Below, one piece after another: positions 16,958 to 25,103 of a stretch of DNA of 33,645 bases. Under the pieces are notes generated by a model that did not search any database, was not told where the DNA came from, and saw only the letters and a list, made by a program, of their open reading frames with translations. Location of the stretch: NCBI GenBank assembly GCA_028284485.1, contig JANQRQ010000205.1:1-33645 (forward strand). The letters are read 5' to 3'. The stretch is from Planctomycetaceae bacterium (GTDB lineage Bacteria; Planctomycetota; Planctomycetia; Planctomycetales; Planctomycetaceae). Both the position numbers and the translations under genes were made by a program. Position 1 is the stretch's first letter; the number at the start of each line of letters is the position of its first letter.

Positions 16958-17060
16958 CAGCGTTCTTCGCTGACTTGTGGCCGCGACAATCGCGTCTTGC
17001 TTTACGATTGCTGGCTCCCACGAGCTAGAAACGCCCACGAGAAAAAGCAAATCGCTCTAG
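16958..17060 (-). repeat. Dispersed intergenic repeat, family 1, copy C
   Basis: Read on the minus strand, this 103-bp element starts CTAGAGCGATTTGC and aligns over its length with copies A and B. The central inverted repeat (CGCGA-TTG-TCGCG) is identical to that in copy A. The first hairpin (AGCTC-GTGG-GAGCC) has one mismatch. The third has become CAGCG-AAGAA-CGCTG. It fills almost the whole gap between the convergent dus and CNNM/CBS genes, and its terminal CTAG contains the stop codon of the latter. Confidence 0.85.
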
Positions 17061-18361
17061 TCGTCAGCCAATGCTGCCGCCGGAGAGCGGTCGACTTCGA
17101 TTCGTAGCGTGAGAATTCGTCTCTTGTCAGCTTCGAGTACAGTAATGCGAAGCTGCTTCCAAGGAATCGTCTCGCCGGTCTCCGGAACGCGACCTAATTG
17201 AGCACAGACAAAACCGCCGATCGTGTCGAAATCGCTGTCTTCCGGCAGCTCATACTGGAAACGCTCATTCAAGTCGTCGATGTGGACGCGTGCTTCGACC
17301 TCGGTAACACCGGGGCTGACCTGCCGAATCGGTTCTTCCTCGGCCGGATCATATTCATCGACAATTTCACCGACGATTTCTTCAAGAACGTCTTCCATTG
17401 TGACAAGTCCGGCGACACCGCCATATTCGTCGAGAACAATGGCGACATGGACTCGTTGTTGCTTCATCGTCTCCAAAAGATTATCGATGCCGCTGGTTTC
17501 GGGAACGTAGAACGGCTCTCTGACGATCTTGTTGAGCTGAAGCTTATCGGGTTCGCCGTTCGTGTGGAAATATTTCAGGAGATCTTTGGCATACAGCACG
17601 CCGATAATGTCGTCGGGCGACTCGCCGATAACGGGCACGCGGGAATGACCGGCGTCAATCAACAGTTCGCGTGCCTCATTCAAAGTTGCATCAGAGCCGA
17701 TGCAAACCATTTCCGTGCGGGGGGTCATGACTGCAGCGACGTCTTCCTTCTGCAGTTCCATGACGCGATGAATCATGGTTCGCGCTTCCGATTCCAGGAT
17801 TCCACCGCGTTGTCCCTCGTCAACTACGGTGCGAATCTCCTCGGTGAGCGTGGCGGCATCGCTTTCGGTTGGTTCTTCCAAACCTTTGAGACGATGCATG
17901 ACCTTATCAACTTCATAGGCGAGAGAGACCAGAGGTTTCGAGACAGTCAGTAAACAGCGAACGACAGGCCAAGTGTAATACAAGAAGATTTCGCCGGAGA
18001 CACGGGCCGCCGTCCAGGGCAAAACTACGGAAGACCCGAACAACACCGCGAGAAGTAGAAGCCAGCTTCCGACGAACTCCAACCAATTCGGAATCGTGTC
18101 GCCCGGAAGCTGCCAGAGCCCCCACCAACTGACGAGGCACACCACGAAGGCCACTAAAACAACGACGTGCAAGAATTCCGAAGCGAGCAACGCACGCTCA
18201 TATTGCTTGAGGATCAGGCCGAATCGGGCTTCGTTTTGACGTTCGCGGCAAATCTCATCGAGCCGGCTTCGCGAGAAGTCACGAAGGCTCTGGATTTCGA
18301 CAGCCGTCAGGAACTCCAGGATGAGAAACAAACCTGAGCAGACAGCCAGTGAGTTTTCCAT
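17057..18361 (-). CDS. CNNM/CBS/CorC-domain membrane protein (HlyC/CorC family)
   Basis: This 434-residue inner-membrane protein belongs to the HlyC/CorC family, often linked to Mg2+ or Co2+ efflux or homeostasis. The N-terminal part (about 1-145) has an N-terminal hydrophobic segment and further segments around 64-84, 92-117 and 124-146, a reduced CNNM-type domain. A Glu-rich regulatory helix follows (TLTEEIRTVVDEGQRGGILE). A CBS pair at about 212-335 begins VMTPRTEMV and includes HSRVPVIGE, GVLYAKDLL and LDEYGGVAGLVTMEDVLEEI. The C-terminal CorC_HlyC domain (about 345-425) has DFDTIGGFVCAQLGRVPETG. It is the last gene of the phoH-pgpH-ybeY operon; its ATG shares one base with the ybeY stop (TGATG). 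Its TAG stop lies in the end of repeat copy C. Confidence 0.88.
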   Translation of the reverse strand: MENSLAVCSGLFLILEFLTAVEIQSLRDFSRSRLDEICRERQNEARFGLILKQYERALLASEFLHVVVLVAFVVCLVSWWGLWQLPGDTIPNWLEFVGSWLLLLAVLFGSSVVLPWTAARVSGEIFLYYTWPVVRCLLTVSKPLVSLAYEVDKVMHRLKGLEEPTESDAATLTEEIRTVVDEGQRGGILESEARTMIHRVMELQKEDVAAVMTPRTEMVCIGSDATLNEARELLIDAGHSRVPVIGESPDDIIGVLYAKDLLKYFHTNGEPDKLQLNKIVREPFYVPETSGIDNLLETMKQQRVHVAIVLDEYGGVAGLVTMEDVLEEIVGEIVDEYDPAEEEPIRQVSPGVTEVEARVHIDDLNERFQYELPEDSDFDTIGGFVCAQLGRVPETGETIPWKQLRITVLEADKRRILTLRIEVDRSPAAALADD

Positions 18362-18927
18362 CAGAAGTCTGCTCCAGTCACCGAGTCCGATTGGGTGATT
18401 TCGCAGTCTTTATCTTTCGGGATTTCGATTCCCAATATCTCCAAGATCTGCCGCTCGTGTTGTTGCATAGTCTCCTTCTCGTGGCTCGTTAGGTCGTCGT
18501 GGCCGCATAAATGCAGCAACCCATGCACGAGATATAGTACTAGTTCGTCCTGCGGACTCCAAAGAAATTCTGCACAGCGCTGGTTGGCCATCTCGGCGCT
18601 TACGACGACCTCACCGTCAATGAAACGTTTTTCGTCCTGCGAACGTTCGAGGTCGGATGTCTGTTCGTTGCCGTAGGAGTTCAGCAAGAAGCTCAGGACA
18701 TCGGTTGCATAATCGTGATTGAGATATTGGACATTCAACCGGTGAATCTCACGATTGTCGACAACGGCAATACTGATGGTTGCTGACTCGATTCCTTCGT
18801 GGTGAAGCGTGGCCGATACAACGCGACGGATCAAGGGCTCATCGACATCGAGATGCGATTGCGCATTAGAAATGTCGACTTGATATGAGTTACGCGGTTC
18901 GTTGCTGCGGATACTTGATTCGTCCAT
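18361..18927 (-). CDS. ybeY: Endoribonuclease YbeY (rRNA maturation factor)
   Basis: YbeY is a zinc-dependent single-strand endoribonuclease acting in 16S rRNA 3'-end maturation and ribosome quality control. The conserved NHDYATDVLSFLL segment and the metal site HGLLHLCGHDD are present. The first two zinc histidines are there, but the third (last residue of canonical HGxLHLxGYDH) is Asp, and the usual Tyr is His. An Asp at that place occurs in other YbeY proteins, so activity is still likely. I chose the ATG at 18927 (188 aa); an upstream one at 18966 would enlarge the overlap with pgpH. Even so, 38 bases overlap the end of pgpH, and the stop overlaps the next start by one base, so translational coupling is likely. 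Confidence 0.9.
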   Translation of the reverse strand: MDESSIRSNEPRNSYQVDISNAQSHLDVDEPLIRRVVSATLHHEGIESATISIAVVDNREIHRLNVQYLNHDYATDVLSFLLNSYGNEQTSDLERSQDEKRFIDGEVVVSAEMANQRCAEFLWSPQDELVLYLVHGLLHLCGHDDLTSHEKETMQQHERQILEILGIEIPKDKDCEITQSDSVTGADF

Positions 18928-21223
18928 GGTAGACGCCGATAAGCGACTTTGTGAGTGATTCTTCAACCGTTCGGATTTCGCTGAGAGTCAACGAGCTATC
19001 GTCAAATTGCCCATCGAGCAAACGCTTCATTGTGATCGAGTGCACAAGCGATTCGATGCGCTTGGGTGTCGGGTCGCTCAGTGTGCGGCTTGCACTTTCG
19101 ACGGCATCGGCGAGCATCATCACACCGGCTTCGCGTGATTGCGGTTTGGGGCCGGGATAGCGGAACGATGATTCCTGAGCATCGTTTTGGTGATCCGGCT
19201 CTGCACCAGCCTTGCGCGACGCTTCGTGATAGAAATATTCGACCAATGTCGTGCCGTGATGCTGCTCAATAAAATCAATGATTGGTTGGGGAAGGTGGTG
19301 TTGCTTTGCCAAGTCAACGCCGTCTTTCACATGGCCGATAATAATCAGGGTGCTCATCGCTGGCGCCAAGTGCTCGTGTCGGCTTTCGGAACCTTCAGTG
19401 AGATTCTCCACAAAGTATTCGGGTTTGAGCATCTTCCCAATGTCATGGAAATAGGCTCCCACACGAACTAAGAGTCCATTGGCGCCGATCTGATCGGCAG
19501 CGGCTTCGCCGATGGTTGCAACCGCGACGGAATGGTTGTACGTCCCCGGCGCTCGGCGTACGAGTTCTTGAAGGAGTGGGTCGGAGACGTCGCTCATTTC
19601 GAGCAGACTGATATCGGTCACGACACCGAATGCCGACTCCACGAATGGAAGGTTGCCTGCCACCAAATAGCCGGCGGCCAGACACCATCCTGAGCCGAGC
19701 AACGTATCGAATAGAAATTCTCGATCGAGCCAAATCGAATTGATTGATTGCCTGCTGATGATTTCAATGCCGCATGCCACGAAAAAGTAAGTGGCTCCAG
19801 TAAAAAAGCCGACCTTGATGAGTTTCGAACGCGACGAAACCTGAGCGAGTGGCATTACCGCAGTTGTCGATACACTCATCAACAACACGAAATGTCCCAG
19901 GTCGACAACCGTCGACAGTGTGAGAATCAAACTGAGGGTGAAGGCAATTAGGGTTGCGAAAACCTGGTTGTAGGCGATGGCAAACACCATGACTGTCACA
20001 GTGAGCGGGATGACCTCGGCCCGGGCAGGATCGAATGACAGCAGGCGTCCCAATATGACTGCCGACACGACGGCAATCAGGAAGACACTAAACCGATTGA
20101 TACTGCGAATCAGTCTTGGTTCGTTGTGGACGAGGTAATAACCGATTAGCACGGACAACACGATAACCATCAACAGCACTGTAAGGACGCGAATAACTCG
20201 TTCGTTAAGCCCGATCATTCGCTCGACCTGCTCGTATTCGGCGAACAGGACCGCCAGTGAGGTTTCGTCAATTCGCGTCCCAGGCGAAACCAAAACGTCG
20301 CCAGCGAGATAGCGATCGGTCACGGGGGGGACCAAGGCTTCAGCACGTTCCTTCGCCTGCTCCGTGGCCTCTGCCGAATACTGAAGTGTGAAAGGTGTCT
20401 TTTGTAATAGCCATTCTTCCAACTGGGGGCGAATGGTGGCCAAGCTGGGTGAAGACTCCCAAGCGCGGCCGAGTGCTCCGGCATCCTTCAGCATTTCGAT
20501 AAGCAATACATCCGAAGCCTGTGCGATCGTCGATGGAATGGCATCCTGAAGAGACCGGATCTCGATATCGTGTGTCAGCTCGATTTCGTGAGTCGTGAGA
20601 TCCGCTGGGTCGGCTCGGCCGAGCCGGACCAATGGCGAGACGAAAGACCGAAACTCGTCGATGACCTGATCCAGTCTCGACACTGCGCCGTCATTCTCGG
20701 GGGTCACCGCTGATTTCAGCACTCGGAATTGTTGCTGAGTCTCCAAATCTGCGTCTTCTGATGTACTGGTAACGGCAGCCGACGCAACGAATCGAAAGGC
20801 CGCCTGAGTTTCGGTCGTCAGATCGCTTAGCGATTCGGATTTGGCAATCTCTTCCAGATCGGATTGCAGTTCATCCACCAAATCCTCGAGCAAAGTGGTG
20901 TCGTTCTGAAAGACGTATGGAACAAGTGCGATTGCTTCCTCGCGAGCGCGACGGGTCTCTTCCTCGTCGATCATCTCAAAATCGACGCGAGACTGAATTC
21001 CCAACGGCGCGTAGTCGTTCAGGCGGTAACGGAATGGCGATTCCCAAGCCTTCACGCCGACAACGAGGAGAATCGTGGCGAGACTACACAAAAAGAGCCG
21101 CAACAAGACGCCACGATTGCGCAATCGTTCGCCGATCCGGCCGAGCAATGTCGAAGCGGAAACAATTTCAGAAACGCGAGAAGATCGTGATCGTTTGTGG
21201 TGCTTATGGCCAAATATTGCCAT
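18890..21223 (-). CDS. pgpH: 7TMR-HDED/HD-domain c-di-AMP phosphodiesterase (PgpH type)
   Basis: This 777-residue membrane protein has the architecture of PgpH. There is one N-terminal hydrophobic segment (LFLCSLATILLVVGVKAW), a large extracytoplasmic domain (about 70-365; 7TMR-HDED, with LVPPVTDRYLAGDVLVSPGT near its end), a cluster of about seven membrane segments (about 370-560), and a cytoplasmic HD domain. The HD signature is intact: GTYNHSVAVATIGEAAA, then FHDIGKMLKPEYFVEN with His593-Asp594, HLAPAMSTLIIIGHV, and FIEQHHGTTLVEYFYHEA. Such proteins hydrolyse cyclic di-AMP to pApA. No c-di-AMP cyclase lies in the window. It sits 109 bases after phoH and overlaps ybeY, the order seen in many bacteria. 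The link to c-di-AMP is established for the family, not tested here. Confidence 0.9.
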   Translation of the reverse strand: MAIFGHKHHKRSRSSRVSEIVSASTLLGRIGERLRNRGVLLRLFLCSLATILLVVGVKAWESPFRYRLNDYAPLGIQSRVDFEMIDEEETRRAREEAIALVPYVFQNDTTLLEDLVDELQSDLEEIAKSESLSDLTTETQAAFRFVASAAVTSTSEDADLETQQQFRVLKSAVTPENDGAVSRLDQVIDEFRSFVSPLVRLGRADPADLTTHEIELTHDIEIRSLQDAIPSTIAQASDVLLIEMLKDAGALGRAWESSPSLATIRPQLEEWLLQKTPFTLQYSAEATEQAKERAEALVPPVTDRYLAGDVLVSPGTRIDETSLAVLFAEYEQVERMIGLNERVIRVLTVLLMVIVLSVLIGYYLVHNEPRLIRSINRFSVFLIAVVSAVILGRLLSFDPARAEVIPLTVTVMVFAIAYNQVFATLIAFTLSLILTLSTVVDLGHFVLLMSVSTTAVMPLAQVSSRSKLIKVGFFTGATYFFVACGIEIISRQSINSIWLDREFLFDTLLGSGWCLAAGYLVAGNLPFVESAFGVVTDISLLEMSDVSDPLLQELVRRAPGTYNHSVAVATIGEAAADQIGANGLLVRVGAYFHDIGKMLKPEYFVENLTEGSESRHEHLAPAMSTLIIIGHVKDGVDLAKQHHLPQPIIDFIEQHHGTTLVEYFYHEASRKAGAEPDHQNDAQESSFRYPGPKPQSREAGVMMLADAVESASRTLSDPTPKRIESLVHSITMKRLLDGQFDDSSLTLSEIRTVEESLTKSLIGVYHGRIKYPQQRTA

Positions 21224-21332
21224 GGTGCATGCTCACGCTGAATAGCGATTGCGAGACCCTGATGAACAAGGCTGGCTAGATCCTACCAGACACGCTCGCA
21301 AGAGGGGTTGTCGTTTGTCCGGTCCATCGGAT

Positions 21333-22295
21333 TTATTTTTTTTTGCTCTTTTTTGTTGAAGAATTTTGGTCGTACGCTTGGACGATTTTGCCCACCAGCT
21401 GATGACGAACGATATCCTCTCCGGACATATTGACGACGGCGATGCCTGGGATCCCTTGGAGTCGATCCACCGCATCGGTTAGGCCGCACTGAACATGGTT
21501 GGGTAAATCAATTTGAGACGTATCGCCGGTGACGACGATCTGTGAATCGTTTCCCATGCGAGTTAGGAACATCTTCATTTGTGTTGTTGTCGTATTTTGA
21601 CCTTCATCGAGAATGATGAACGTGTTGTTTAACGTGCGGCCTCGCATGAAAGCCAAAGGCACGATCTCGATGACGTCGTTTTCGATATACCGCTTGACTT
21701 GGTCGAACGTCAAAAGGTCGCCGAGTGCATCGAGAAGCGGCCGGAGAAATGGGTTCACTTTCGCCAGCATATCGCCGGGCAAAAATCCCAGCTTCTCGCC
21801 CGCTTCGACGGCCGGCCGGACAAGGATAATCTTTCGGACTTGTTCCTGACGCAACGCGTTGGCTGCCATGGCGACTGCCAAATAAGTCTTTCCGCATCCC
21901 GCCGGTCCGGTACAAAGCACAACCGAGTTCTCGCGCATGGCTTGTACATACGATTCCTGGCCTCGAGATCGCGGGTGGACTTTGCGGGCCTTCTCAAAAA
22001 GGTCGATGGAGGCCGAGGGTTGCGGCTCTGTACCAACCATCCCATTCTGATGCAGAATGTCCGCGACTTCGGAATCCCGAAGGCTGCCGGTCTTTTCGAC
22101 GATCGAGCGCATTTCCGAGAACACTTCAAGTCCACGCTCGATCTGGTCGTCGCTTCCGTGCAGGCGTAATTCGTCGCCACGCACAACGACATCGATTCCG
22201 ACTGCGTCGCGAACCTGACGAAGGTGCCTGTCCTGCGCCCCAAATAACGTTTGAATTTGGTCGTGGCTGGAAAACAGAATAGTCGCTTCGGACAT
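21333..22295 (-). CDS. phoH: PhoH-like ATPase (YbeZ type)
   Basis: This is a cytoplasmic P-loop ATPase of the PhoH/YbeZ family, thought to be an RNA-associated helicase-like partner of YbeY. A KH-like N-terminal region (about 1-70) precedes the ATPase. Walker A is GPAGCGKT, then RPAVEAGEKLGFLPGDMLAKV, Walker B FIILDEGQN, TRMGNDSQIVVTGDTSQIDL and a C-terminal arginine-bearing RHQLVGKIVQAY, all typical. The tail ends in a run of lysines (KKSKKK). Its codons contain nine consecutive A directly before the TAA stop. I chose the ATG at 22295, which starts the typical MSEAT N-terminus; the one at 22310 is also possible. It is the first gene of the four-gene operon with pgpH, ybeY and the CNNM/CBS gene, and is probably driven from the promoter region near 22360. 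Confidence 0.9.
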   Translation of the reverse strand: MSEATILFSSHDQIQTLFGAQDRHLRQVRDAVGIDVVVRGDELRLHGSDDQIERGLEVFSEMRSIVEKTGSLRDSEVADILHQNGMVGTEPQPSASIDLFEKARKVHPRSRGQESYVQAMRENSVVLCTGPAGCGKTYLAVAMAANALRQEQVRKIILVRPAVEAGEKLGFLPGDMLAKVNPFLRPLLDALGDLLTFDQVKRYIENDVIEIVPLAFMRGRTLNNTFIILDEGQNTTTTQMKMFLTRMGNDSQIVVTGDTSQIDLPNHVQCGLTDAVDRLQGIPGIAVVNMSGEDIVRHQLVGKIVQAYDQNSSTKKSKKK

Positions 22296-22357
22296 CCTCA
22301 GTGGTACCATCGTCGGATCGTGACACGCGCATCAGACTGCGCTCTAAAACTTATTCT

Positions 22358-22363
22358 AGTATA
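22358..22363 (-). promoter_or_regulatory. Candidate -10 box for the phoH operon
   Basis: On the minus strand TATACT lies about 60 bases before the phoH start, close to the sigma-70 -10 consensus. No good -35 hexamer sits at 16-18 bases, so this would be a weak or activator-dependent promoter, or a chance match. It is the only promoter-like element found upstream of this operon. Confidence 0.3.
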
Positions 22364-22825
22364 CGGTTATTAAGAGGAAAAGTGGCTCGTCGAATTGCCG
22401 CAGCACTCCCGCAGATTAAGTCCTGATTTAGCGAATATCTGCTTTTCGTAAATCCCTTTCGCACAACAACGTACCGCTATTGCATTTGCACTTCGACGAA
22501 CGCGAATCAGCCCAGAATCGGACCGCTCGGATGCCGGGCTCGACCTTCCCCTGGAAAGTGTCATGCGCCCCAAAACTGGACAGTTTCACGGGAAAAACGG
22601 GGAGATTCCTTGTGTCGTCATTGCCGTCCTATTGGCCGACTCGCCGGAGAAGTTTTCACCAAATTTGTAGAGTCGCAATGCGAAAATTAGGAAATCTCGG
22701 CCATCACCGTCGCTTTCATGATAACCGTCCTAATTTGTCCGCTTTGACTAACCGAAATGCGTCATAAGAAGCACGTCGGTTGCTCATTTCACGCCAAAAC
22801 CCCGACAGGTTTGCATGGCAGCAGG

Positions 22826-22842
22826 TTCGCGCAGGTCGCGAA
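22826..22842. promoter_or_regulatory. Palindrome upstream of the ExeA-like gene
   Basis: TTCGCG and CGCGAA form a perfect 6-bp inverted repeat around CAGGT, about 105 bases before the ATG of the ExeA-like gene. It could be a dimeric regulator site or a leader hairpin. There is no T-tract, so it is not a terminator for anything upstream. Significance is uncertain. Confidence 0.25.
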
Positions 22843-22947
22843 GGATTGTACCGGTTGTCCTCAAGAGAAAGGTCACCGAATCTCGATGAGATTCTTGACC
22901 GTGCGCCCAACGAGAATTGTACGCCTTGATTTCGGAGTTCTTGATTC

Positions 22948-25080
22948 ATGTACGAATCATTTTACGGCCTCAATCGACGTCCATTTGCTGCAGCTCCTGA
23001 TTCCGATTGCTTTTACGTCCCGCCTTCCGTGCGGGAGGTCCTACGAGGGCTCGTTTCCTGCGTCGAAAACGGGCAAGGAATCGGCATTCTAACCGGTACA
23101 GCCGGGACCGGAAAATCGCTAATCTGCGAAAAACTATCTGAGACCTTTTCGCAGGCATTCCAGGTCGTCTTGCTAAGTAACTCCAATTTCTCGACGAGAC
23201 GTTCGTTTCTGCAATCGGTTCTGTACGAACTCCATCAGCCATTCAATCGCATGGGCGAGCAAGAATTGAGGCTCTCGTTTGTTTCCGCAATCAAGCAATG
23301 CCGCCCAAACTACCAAGGTGTCGTCCTCGTTGTTGACGAGGCCCACATGCTGGGCGAAGACATTCTGGAAGAGATTCGCTCCGCAACCAATCTCATTGAA
23401 GATGGCGAGCCACTTGTTCGGACGATCCTCAGCGGGCAGCACATGCTCGAGGAAAAACTCGCAAGCCCCGCGATGGCAGCGCTGAATCAGCGCGTCGGGG
23501 CACAGCTGGTGTTAGACCCCTTGTCGCAGCAAGAATCAGCCGAATACATTACTCATCGATTGCGTTGGGCAGGTGCCGATATCCATGACATCTTTAGCCC
23601 TGAAGCCGTATCGACGATCGTGCATGCAAGCGACGGCTTGCCTCGCTGCCTCAATCAACTTTGCGATCATAGTCTGTTGCTGTCATACGTTGCGTCGGAG
23701 CAGCCGGTCGCAACGAAACATGTTCTGGAAGCCTTGGAAGACCTGAAACAGCTACCACTTCACTGGAACGACCCCATCAACCTGAGTACGCCCTCCGATG
23801 CACAAGTGCATCGCACGGACACATCAGAACCCGAGTGGCAACAAGACGATGTTGTCGCTCCAGGTGAGTCCGCGGCGATTTTGGACGATGTCTGGGCTTC
23901 GAATGATGAGTACCAGTCGCTGCACAATGACGAGGATATCGTTAGTCGCCAGGAATACGGTCAGCCAGATACAGATGGCAGTACCATTCCCGCGATCGAA
24001 TTCGGTGGTATTCAGAGCGACGCGGTGGGTGATCATTCAATAACAAACCCCTGGGAAGGCGAACAACACAGCGACAGCACCTTCTTGGAAACAGTGGAAA
24101 TCGGCCAATGCGATGTCGAGCTTCCGCGACAATCCGAAACAGAGATTGCTACCTCAGGTGGAGTTTTTGAATCGCACGAGATTGAAACCGGTTCGGAAAC
24201 GATAGATGAATCAACTTCGGAAGCGATTGGCTTTGTCGAAGAGATTGTTCACGATCGATATGCAGCTATCGATGCGGGCGTTCAACAAGGTTCTGTCAGT
24301 GGGATTGTATGGGACTTGGCGTCGTCAAAGAACACAATCGCTGCGGAAACTACTTTGGATGAAAGTCTCAATACAAGCCAAACTCAAGGTCATGGAACGG
24401 GTATCGAGTCGCAACAGATTAACGAAGCAGGTTTGAGGCCCGATACAAGAAGTGACTTTCATGAATGGGGGGCCCGCGACCTTCGCCCCGATCTCGCCAT
24501 CGATGAGATGCTGCCTTTGATTGAAAAATCGCTTGAAGTGACCACCGCATCCTCACCGGGCGCGTCGGGGATCGCTGTGGACATCCGGCCATCTGGACTT
24601 GAGCAAGCTGGCGAATTCCACGGCCAGCAAAGCCGCAATGAGAATGACTCGACGACGGACCTCGATGTGCAATCACAATTGGTCGCAGCCGCATTTAATG
24701 CCGACGCCGACGACGAGGGAGAGATCGAGGCAGACATCGCTTCGGATGTCGTTGAAATGTGTCTTGATGTTCAGCAGTCGTTGCTTGCCGGCTGCGATCC
24801 TCTTGGTGCGGTTTCGTTCGATACCCTAGGAACGCCTCGCGAATCGGCTACACCGATGGGGCTTGAGTCGAGCATCGACGTCTCGTCATTTCAATACGAC
24901 GTTGTCGAGCCTGAGGGTCGCTCGGAACTGACTGGCAACGGCCCGGGCCAAGTTCATCCGACTCCCCTGACGGCAAGTCACGTTGATGAAAATGCCAGCC
25001 ACCAGACGCAGTCGACGAGCCAGATCGATCGGCCTTATGGCCGACTGTTCAGCACGCTGCGGCGGCAACACTCGACTTAA
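22948..25080 (+). CDS. ExeA/GspA-like AAA ATPase with long acidic C-terminal tail
   Basis: The first 270 residues are an ExeA-type AAA ATPase: MYESFYGLNRRPFAAAPDS is the classic opening, Walker A is GTAGTGKS at 50-57, Walker B VVLVVDEAH at 125-133, followed by ILSGQ and the sensor-2 region HASDGLPRCLNQLCDHSLLL. Relatives work with type II secretion or type IV pilus assembly, or as transposition-type ATPases. The remaining 430 residues are strongly acidic, rich in Ser, Glu, Asp, Gln and Thr, with no hydrophobic segment or known domain, and look disordered. The usual periplasmic peptidoglycan-binding part of ExeA and its membrane segment are absent, so the protein is cytoplasmic. No secretion, pilus or transposase genes are adjacent. 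The ATG has CGGAG about 11 bases upstream. Confidence 0.85.
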   Translation: MYESFYGLNRRPFAAAPDSDCFYVPPSVREVLRGLVSCVENGQGIGILTGTAGTGKSLICEKLSETFSQAFQVVLLSNSNFSTRRSFLQSVLYELHQPFNRMGEQELRLSFVSAIKQCRPNYQGVVLVVDEAHMLGEDILEEIRSATNLIEDGEPLVRTILSGQHMLEEKLASPAMAALNQRVGAQLVLDPLSQQESAEYITHRLRWAGADIHDIFSPEAVSTIVHASDGLPRCLNQLCDHSLLLSYVASEQPVATKHVLEALEDLKQLPLHWNDPINLSTPSDAQVHRTDTSEPEWQQDDVVAPGESAAILDDVWASNDEYQSLHNDEDIVSRQEYGQPDTDGSTIPAIEFGGIQSDAVGDHSITNPWEGEQHSDSTFLETVEIGQCDVELPRQSETEIATSGGVFESHEIETGSETIDESTSEAIGFVEEIVHDRYAAIDAGVQQGSVSGIVWDLASSKNTIAAETTLDESLNTSQTQGHGTGIESQQINEAGLRPDTRSDFHEWGARDLRPDLAIDEMLPLIEKSLEVTTASSPGASGIAVDIRPSGLEQAGEFHGQQSRNENDSTTDLDVQSQLVAAAFNADADDEGEIEADIASDVVEMCLDVQQSLLAGCDPLGAVSFDTLGTPRESATPMGLESSIDVSSFQYDVVEPEGRSELTGNGPGQVHPTPLTASHVDENASHQTQSTSQIDRPYGRLFSTLRRQHST

Positions 25081-25103
25081 GGGTTCGAGACCGTCTCGGC
25101 CGT

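Larger units (their letters stand above)
22311..22947. other. 636-bp divergent intergenic region without recognised gene
   Basis: This region lies between the phoH operon (-) and the ExeA-like gene (+). A 95-codon plus-strand frame (22480-22767) is Arg/His/Ser-rich with no domain character, and I do not call it. Visible elements are the TATACT box near 22360 and the palindromic hairpin at 22826-22842. A TTTTAGAGCGC stretch near 22345 (minus strand) resembles the repeat terminus but is not followed by the rest of the element. The length leaves room for a small RNA or regulatory leader, but nothing specific is supported. Confidence 0.4.

Noticed and set aside
17198..17953. 251-codon open frame on the plus strand
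   Set aside because: It is fully antisense to the CNNM/CBS gene, which has clear domains. The frame is a shadow created by codon bias and has no domain-like character.
21336..21354. T-rich run that looks like a terminator tail on the plus strand
   Set aside because: It encodes the lysine tail of PhoH on the minus strand, and no stable hairpin precedes it on the plus strand.
22480..22767. 95-codon frame in the intergenic region before the ExeA-like gene
   Set aside because: Its composition is Arg/Ser/His-rich without secondary-structure pattern or start signal; a real small gene cannot be excluded but is not supported.
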